A stretch of DNA of 64,000 nt from an uncultured Clostridia bacterium. GTDB taxonomy: Bacteria; Bacillota; Clostridia; Christensenellales; Aristaeellaceae. The stretch covers positions 1 to 64,000 of the forward strand of contig CAKTZR010000010.1 of NCBI GenBank assembly GCA_934636105.1, given 5' to 3'. The notes under the pieces were generated by a model that was not told the origin of the DNA, ran no database searches, and saw only the letters and a list, made by a program, of their open reading frames with translations. The position numbers and the translations under genes were made by a program. Shown piece after piece: positions 59,600 through 64,000 of this stretch (position 1 is the stretch's first letter; every line of letters starts with the position of its first letter).

Positions 59600-59830
59600 T
59601 CAGGCGCTCGCGCCGTCCGCGTGCGCGCTCGTCGTGTGCGTCGTCTCGCGCGGGGCAAAGAGCATGGAGATGCTCCAAAGGCCCGCCGCGCCCACGATGG
59701 TATACAGCACGCGGGAAATCAGCGCCGCCTGCCCGCCGAACAGGAAGGCAATCAAATCAAACTGAAACAGGCCGACAAGCCCCCAGTTGATTGCGCCGAT
59801 AATCACCAGCAGCAGAGAAAAACGGTCCAT
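59600..59830 (-). CDS. DUF378 small membrane protein (YuzA-like)
   Basis: The 76-residue protein has two membrane helices and the family pattern LLLVIIGAINWGLVGLFQFDLIAFLFG then ISRVLYTIVGAAGLWSI; the tail is Thr/Ala-rich. DUF378 proteins are widespread and of unknown function. The start at 59830 is set by AAAGGAG eight bases upstream. A longer frame upstream has no ribosome site. Confidence 0.9.
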   Translation of the reverse strand: MDRFSLLLVIIGAINWGLVGLFQFDLIAFLFGGQAALISRVLYTIVGAAGLWSISMLFAPRETTHTTSAHADGASA

Positions 59831-59877
59831 TGCATCCACTCCTTTCCGCCCAGCAGTCTGCGCGGAAAGGCGCCGTT

Positions 59878-60111
59878 TTATTCGGTTTTTTTCGCGCCGG
59901 GGAACGCAATCACCTTGCCCCTGTCCATGCGCGCTTCCTGCGGCCACGCGCGGGCGGGCACATCGGTCAAAAGTCCTTCCCGAATGCAGGCGTTAACCAG
60001 CCGCACGGCATAGCTCATCGCGGCTTCCGGCGGATAGCCGATGGTTTCAGACAGCGTCAGCAGTTCGTCATAGGTCGCCTGCTCGATCTCCATCGTGATT
60101 TTGGGGCGCAT
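59878..60111 (-). CDS. Small protein, possible ribbon-helix-helix-like
   Basis: The 77-residue product begins MRPKITMEIEQATYDELLTL, then a helical stretch (PEAAMSYAVRLVNACIREGLL) and a short tail KVIAFPGAKK. The beta-strand/helix/helix start recalls Arc/MetJ-type ribbon-helix-helix regulators, but the match is too weak to assert. A GAGGAGG site lies six bases before 60111. It may be cotranscribed with the DUF378 gene 47 bases downstream. Confidence 0.6.
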   Translation of the reverse strand: MRPKITMEIEQATYDELLTLSETIGYPPEAAMSYAVRLVNACIREGLLTDVPARAWPQEARMDRGKVIAFPGAKKTE

Positions 60112-60154
60112 GCACAGCCCTCCTCGCAAAAATTCGCAAAAGTTACGAGCCTTG

Positions 60155-60973
60155 TCACATCGCGTCCGCTTCGTCGGTTTGCAGCGTCAGCAGGTCGGAA
60201 ACCTTATCCCGCCTGGAAACGCAGACGCGGATATCGTTTTCCACGTCAAAGCCCGCCGACGAAAGCGCGCCGCATACCGTATTATATGCCAGTTCGGGTA
60301 AATTATTGTCAGTCGAAAGATGAGAAAGAAAGACGGCGCGCGTCCCTCTGGCCGCCAGTTCGCACAGCGCGCGGGCGCAGTCCTCGTTGTTGAGGTGCCC
60401 TTTTCGGCTCAAAATGCGCTGTTTGAGCCGCTGGGGATACGGCCCGCGGCGCACCATTTCCACATCGTGATTCGCCTCCAGCACCAGCGCCTGACAGCCG
60501 GAAACCGCGTTCATCCACGTGTCGTTGATGTGCCCGATATCCGTCGCCACGCCGCAGCGCAGGCCCTGACAGTCAAACGCAAACCCGACGGGATCGGCCG
60601 CGTCGTGCGGAATCGGGAAGGGATTGACGTTGAGCGCGCCGATATAAAAATCCTCCCCGGTGTAAAACGTGCGCATACATTTGGGCGGAATGCCCGTTTC
60701 CTTTTGCAGAATGCCCTGCCACGTGCCCTCGTTGGCATAGACGGGCAGACCGAAGCGGCGGCAGAGCACGCCGAGGCCGCGGACATGATCGACATGCTCA
60801 TGCGTGACCAGAATCGCGTCGATTTCGCGGATATCCACGCCGATTTCGCGCAGATTGGCTTCCACCCGCGTGGCGCTCACTCCCGCGTCCACCAGGAGCC
60901 GCACGCCGCCGCAGGCCACATAAACGCTGTTTCCCGAAGAACCGGAAAACAGCGGGCAAAGGTTGAGCTGCAT
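60155..60973 (-). CDS. walJ: MBL-fold metallo-hydrolase (WalJ/YycJ family)
   Basis: The 272-residue metallo-beta-lactamase-fold protein begins with FSGSSGNSVYVACGGVRLLVDAGVS, followed by the metal motif VTHEHVDHVRG (near residue 57), a further histidine in FPIPHDAADPVGF and an aspartate in CGVATDIGHI. YycJ/WalJ proteins are predicted nucleases linked to the WalRK cell-wall regulon and DNA repair in other Firmicutes. The walRK genes are not nearby, so this is a detached copy. It is divergent from the small gene at 61069. Confidence 0.9.
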   Translation of the reverse strand: MQLNLCPLFSGSSGNSVYVACGGVRLLVDAGVSATRVEANLREIGVDIREIDAILVTHEHVDHVRGLGVLCRRFGLPVYANEGTWQGILQKETGIPPKCMRTFYTGEDFYIGALNVNPFPIPHDAADPVGFAFDCQGLRCGVATDIGHINDTWMNAVSGCQALVLEANHDVEMVRRGPYPQRLKQRILSRKGHLNNEDCARALCELAARGTRAVFLSHLSTDNNLPELAYNTVCGALSSAGFDVENDIRVCVSRRDKVSDLLTLQTDEADAM

Positions 60974-61068
60974 GACTTTACAAATTCCTCTCTATCCGTT
61001 ACAATCCATAGATGTATTATAGCGCAATTTTTCCGCTGCGTAAAGCCGCGTAAAGGAGAACGAGCATC

Positions 61069-61371
61069 ATGGAGCATTACCGCCTGTGGGGGCGCATCAT
61101 CAAGAGCCACCGCATCATTCAAAACGAAACCGTTGAAATCCACGACGGCGACATCGAGACCGCTTTTTTGGAGCTTTGCCGCCGCTTTGACGTGCAGCGC
61201 CCCTTGCAGCTGCCCAAGCACAACCGCGAATGGGAGAAATTCGGCCGCACGTTTTATACCAGGGAGCATTTCACCGAGTCCATCAGCTTTGACAAGCTTG
61301 AGGTCGAGCTGCTCACTCCGGACGGCGAAAAGAAGCACAGCGGCCCGCGCACCCCGCTGATGGACGCGTGA
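61069..61371 (+). CDS. Conserved-looking hypothetical protein upstream of gluQ
   Basis: The 100-residue acidic/basic soluble protein (MEHYRLWGRIIKSHRIIQN, LPKHNREWEKFGRTFYTREHF) has no signal or membrane segment and no family I can name. An AAAGGAG site lies ten bases upstream. Its TGA overlaps the GTG start of gluQ by three bases within GTGA, so the two are translationally coupled. A role connected with tRNA modification or translation is only a guess from position. Confidence 0.75.
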   Translation: MEHYRLWGRIIKSHRIIQNETVEIHDGDIETAFLELCRRFDVQRPLQLPKHNREWEKFGRTFYTREHFTESISFDKLEVELLTPDGEKKHSGPRTPLMDA

Positions 61372-62294
61372 GCGCGCCGGTCGTCGGCCGCTTTGCCCCC
61401 ACGCCGAGCGGACGGCTGCATCTGGGCAACCTGCTCTGCGCGCTGATCGCCTATCTCTCCGTCCGCCGTCAGGACGGGCGCTTTCTGCTGCGCATCGAGG
61501 ATTTGGACAAGCCGCGCTGCCCCAGGCGCCTGTGCGACGCGGCGCTCTCCGATTTGGCGTGGCTGGGCTTTGTCTGGGATGCGCCGCCGCTCGTGCAGAG
61601 CGAGCGCACCGACATCTATCGGCATTATTTTGATCTGCTGAATGAACGCGGCCTGCTGTATCCCTGCTTCTGCACCCGCGCCCAGCTTCACGCCGCCGAC
61701 GCGCCAAACCGCGGCGACGATACGCCCGTTTACAGCGGCGCATGCGCGCATCTCACGCCGGAGGAAATCGCCGAGCGCATGAAAACCCGCCGCCCGGCCT
61801 GGCGCCTGCGCGTGCCGGATGAAACCGTCGCCGTGCAGGATCGCCATTACGGATGGTTTTCGGAAAACCTCGCGCGCGACTGCGGCGACTTCATCCTTCG
61901 CCGTTCGGACGGGCTTTTCGGCTATCAGCTGGCCGTCGTCGTGGACGACGCGCTCAGCGGGGTGAACGAGGTCGTGCGCGGGCACGACATTCTTTCCTCC
62001 ACGCCGCGGCAGATGTACCTCCAGCGCCTTCTGGGCTTTGAAACGCCCGAATACGCGCACATCCCCCTGCTGGAAGACGCGCAGGGCCGCCGTTTGGCCA
62101 AGCGCGACGGCGACACGGATTTGACCACCTTCGCCAAACGCTTTTCCCGCAAAGAAATCCTCGGCATGCTAGCTTTCAGCGCGGGGATTCTTTCCGAAAA
62201 CCGCCCCGCCGCAATGGAGGAGCTGATTGACAAGTTCGATTGGAAGAAGGTTAAGACGGAGGATATGCGGCTGCCACCCGTTCTATTTGAATAA
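61368..62294 (+). CDS. gluQ: Glutamyl-Q tRNA(Asp) synthetase
   Basis: The 308-residue truncated glutamyl-tRNA-synthetase-like enzyme charges glutamate onto the queuosine base of tRNA-Asp. The HIGH-type motif is FAPTPSGRLHLGNLLCAL, then LRIEDLDKPRC, a zinc-site-like CFCTRAQLHAAD region with Cys pairs, FGYQLAVVVDDALSGVNEVVRG and a modified KMSKS motif RRLAKRDGD. It has no anticodon-binding domain, as expected. The start is GTG, overlapping the upstream stop. A terminator follows. These enzymes are common in Proteobacteria and patchy in Firmicutes. Confidence 0.93.
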   Translation: MSAPVVGRFAPTPSGRLHLGNLLCALIAYLSVRRQDGRFLLRIEDLDKPRCPRRLCDAALSDLAWLGFVWDAPPLVQSERTDIYRHYFDLLNERGLLYPCFCTRAQLHAADAPNRGDDTPVYSGACAHLTPEEIAERMKTRRPAWRLRVPDETVAVQDRHYGWFSENLARDCGDFILRRSDGLFGYQLAVVVDDALSGVNEVVRGHDILSSTPRQMYLQRLLGFETPEYAHIPLLEDAQGRRLAKRDGDTDLTTFAKRFSRKEILGMLAFSAGILSENRPAAMEELIDKFDWKKVKTEDMRLPPVLFE

Positions 62295-62309
62295 TCCCCA
62301 AAAGCACAG

Positions 62310-62347
62310 CAGGCAGACGGCCTTTCGCCGTCTGCCTGTTTGTTTTG
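62310..62347 (+). terminator. Terminator after gluQ
   Basis: CAGGCAGACGGC-ctttc-GCCGTCTGCCTG followed by TTTGTTTT. Confidence 0.9.
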
Positions 62348-62360
62348 CGTTGAAAGGGGC

Positions 62361-64000
62361 TTACTTCGCCGCGTTCTCGCCCGCGATCTTGCCCATGACA
62401 ACGGTATCCACGATTGCGTTGCCGCCCAGACGGTTGCCGCCATGGATGCCGCCGGTCACCTCGCCCGCCGCATACAGGCCGGCGATCACATTGCCGTCGG
62501 TGTCAATCACGTGCGCGCCTTCGTCAATCTGCACGCCGCCCATCGTGTGATGCGCGGAGGGCTTGCGGGGCACGGCGATGAACGGGCCGTTCTCCAGCTT
62601 CTCCACGAAGGTCTTGCGGCCGAACTCATCCTCGGTCACGCCCGCATCGACATTCGCGTTGTACGCCGCGACGGCGTTCACCAGGTTCTCCGGGTCCGCG
62701 CCGATCTTCTCGGCCAGCTCCTCCAGCGTGTCGCCGATGAACATGTTGCCGCGCGCGATTTCATCCGCATAGGTCACGTTGTTGTTGGTGACGAGCGTGT
62801 TCAGCGTCGCGTCGCCGTAGCCGTCCCAGCTCTCCAGCGTGTAGAAAAGCGCATCCGTCTGCTCCAGCACGGCCAGGCAGATGGTGTCGCGGCGCTCATC
62901 CTCGGCCACGAAGCGGTTGCCTTCCTTGTTGACGAACAGCACGCTGCTCACGCCCTTCGCCTTGGCGGAGTTATCCTCCGTCGTGCCGAACTTCGGGCTG
63001 CATGTGTGCAGCAGCTGAATCTGATCCATATCCACCAGGTTCGCGCCAATGGCCTTGGCCATCAAAATGCCGTCGCCGGTGTCGCTGTCCACGCCGGTCG
63101 TGCCGACGTCCTTGCCCAGGTTCGGCCACTTCTCACTCTGGCAGTATTCCACGCGCATCTCCACGTTGCCCGCGAAGCCGCCGGTCGCCAGCACCACGCC
63201 GTTTTTCGCGGTGAAGGTGTAGGCATTGTTTTCCGCATCCACACCCTTCACGCCGACGCACACGCCGTTGTCCACGACCAGCTCGTTGGCGCTCACGCCG
63301 TAGTAAATCTGATACCGATCCGCATAGTTCGCGGCGAGGTAGTTCTCATAGGTGGTGATGAACGCCGCGCCGATGCCGCTCTCGGTGTCATGCGTTCTGG
63401 GATACAGCGAGCCGGGGCCTTGGGAAACCGTATCCTTAAACGTCGCGCCGAGGGATTCCAACCACTCGTAACCCGCAAAAGCGTTGTAGCACATCGTCTT
63501 GACGAGGGAAAGGTTGGCCACCTTGTCGCCGCCGTTCCACGTCTGGAGCGCATACCACGCGCTGCTGTCAAAGACGCCCGTGCTGCCGGAAGCCAGATAC
63601 GCGTCATAATCCGCGCGCACCTCGTCCTGGAGCGCCTTGTGCTCCTCGCTCACCGGCTCCTCGGCCAGCGCGGCCTCCACCAGCGCTCTTGCGCCGTCGG
63701 TCATCTCCGTCTTGGCCTGCATCTGCTCGTCCGGGGTGTTGTAAATGCCGCCGTTGACGTTCGTATCGCCGCCGAGAATATCCGTCTTCTCCACGATGAT
63801 GACGCGTTCTGCGCCGCTTTGCAGCGCGGAAACCGCCGCAGCAAGGCCCGCTCCGCCGCCGCCGACAACCACGACGGAGGCTTCGTCGTCAATCTGCTGA
63901 TCCTTGGCCTTTTCCGGCGCGTCCGCCAGCGTGCTGACGTCCACACCCGCTTCGGTCAGCGCGTTCTTCACGGCATTCTTGATCGCGTTGGAGGTGAAGG
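62361..64000 (-). CDS. Flavocytochrome-c-type reductase (fumarate/urocanate reductase family), 5' part beyond window
   Basis: About 546 residues are inside the window. The edge falls in the FMN-binding domain, just after its flavinylation site (residues FTSNAIKNAVKNAL remain). The FAD domain follows with SVVVVGGGGAGLAAAVSALQSG, IVEKTDILGGDTNVNGG, HHTMGGVQIDEGAHVIDTDG and GLYAAGEVTGGIHGGNRLGGNA. It is related to, but not a recent copy of, the reductase at 9892 (longer variable region, different substrate-pocket residues). It should be a secreted or periplasmic-side reductase of an organic acceptor. An internal GTG at 63971 is not the true start. Confidence 0.9.
   Translation of the reverse strand, partial: FTSNAIKNAVKNALTEAGVDVSTLADAPEKAKDQQIDDEASVVVVGGGGAGLAAAVSALQSGAERVIIVEKTDILGGDTNVNGGIYNTPDEQMQAKTEMTDGARALVEAALAEEPVSEEHKALQDEVRADYDAYLASGSTGVFDSSAWYALQTWNGGDKVANLSLVKTMCYNAFAGYEWLESLGATFKDTVSQGPGSLYPRTHDTESGIGAAFITTYENYLAANYADRYQIYYGVSANELVVDNGVCVGVKGVDAENNAYTFTAKNGVVLATGGFAGNVEMRVEYCQSEKWPNLGKDVGTTGVDSDTGDGILMAKAIGANLVDMDQIQLLHTCSPKFGTTEDNSAKAKGVSSVLFVNKEGNRFVAEDERRDTICLAVLEQTDALFYTLESWDGYGDATLNTLVTNNNVTYADEIARGNMFIGDTLEELAEKIGADPENLVNAVAAYNANVDAGVTEDEFGRKTFVEKLENGPFIAVPRKPSAHHTMGGVQIDEGAHVIDTDGNVIAGLYAAGEVTGGIHGGNRLGGNAIVDTVVMGKIAGENAAK

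Overview
The window looks like a chromosomal segment of a G+C-rich anaerobic member of the Clostridia (Firmicutes). The grounds are the murB-rapZ and cdaA-cdaR pairs, WalJ, a VanW protein, an ECF S component, a cobalamin-riboswitch-controlled corrinoid transporter, and secreted flavin reductases of the respiratory type. The genus cannot be read from sequence alone. The first ~6.8 kb is clearly richer in A+T than the rest, which suggests an acquired surface-glycan locus.

Layout. (1) 1-9.75 kb: a surface polysaccharide cluster. It holds an acyltransferase cut by the window edge and frameshifted at a G10 tract, three fusion enzymes (DUF4422-GT8, GT2-GT4 with a coiled-coil tail, acyltransferase-ABC permease), a Wzt/TagH-type ATPase, UDP-galactopyranose mutase and a single-domain DUF4422 protein. 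Together they point to an ABC-exported, galactofuranose-containing glycan whose structure may vary through poly-G tracts. (2) 9.8-12.7 kb: a secreted flavocytochrome-c-type reductase and the decayed relic of a second. (3) 12.7-16.1 kb: btuFCD corrinoid uptake under a cobalamin riboswitch. A divergent promoter with its own terminator looks like a small RNA gene. (4) 16.4-23.2 kb: a 5'-nucleotidase C-domain protein, a MoxR/DUF58/membrane protein/lipoprotein operon, an ECF S component and a P-loop kinase. (5) 23.2-24.1 kb: tRNA-Leu(GAG) with a duplicated 3' end and a lone holin, possibly the scar of an integrated element. (6) 24.2-32.1 kb: VanW protein, diguanylate cyclase, murB-rapZ and a thioredoxin-like protein lacking its catalytic cysteines. 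(7) 32-39.6 kb: SNF2 helicase, ThpR, a peptidoglycan-binding protein with poly-serine linkers, and LacI-type and YheO-type regulators. (8) 39.6-43.8 kb: three tandem GT-C-like membrane glycosyltransferases. (9) 44-52.6 kb: a small alarmone synthetase and a peptide ABC transporter whose OppC carries an extracytoplasmic seven-bladed RCC1 propeller and whose OppF has a ~190-residue helical insertion. (10) 52.6-60.9 kb: a YiaK-like dehydrogenase, a VTT protein, the c-di-AMP operon with a PIG-V-like enzyme, and WalJ. (11) 61-64 kb: GluQ-RS and a third flavin reductase running off the edge.

The most unusual items are the RCC1-bearing OppC with its modified OppF, the run of fused glycan enzymes with poly-G tracts, and the putative small RNA at 16.13-16.26 kb. 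Two intergenic repeat families recur: a REP-like palindrome (16.3, 30.1 and 44.5 kb) and a MITE-like element (38.6, 54.5 and 59.5 kb).
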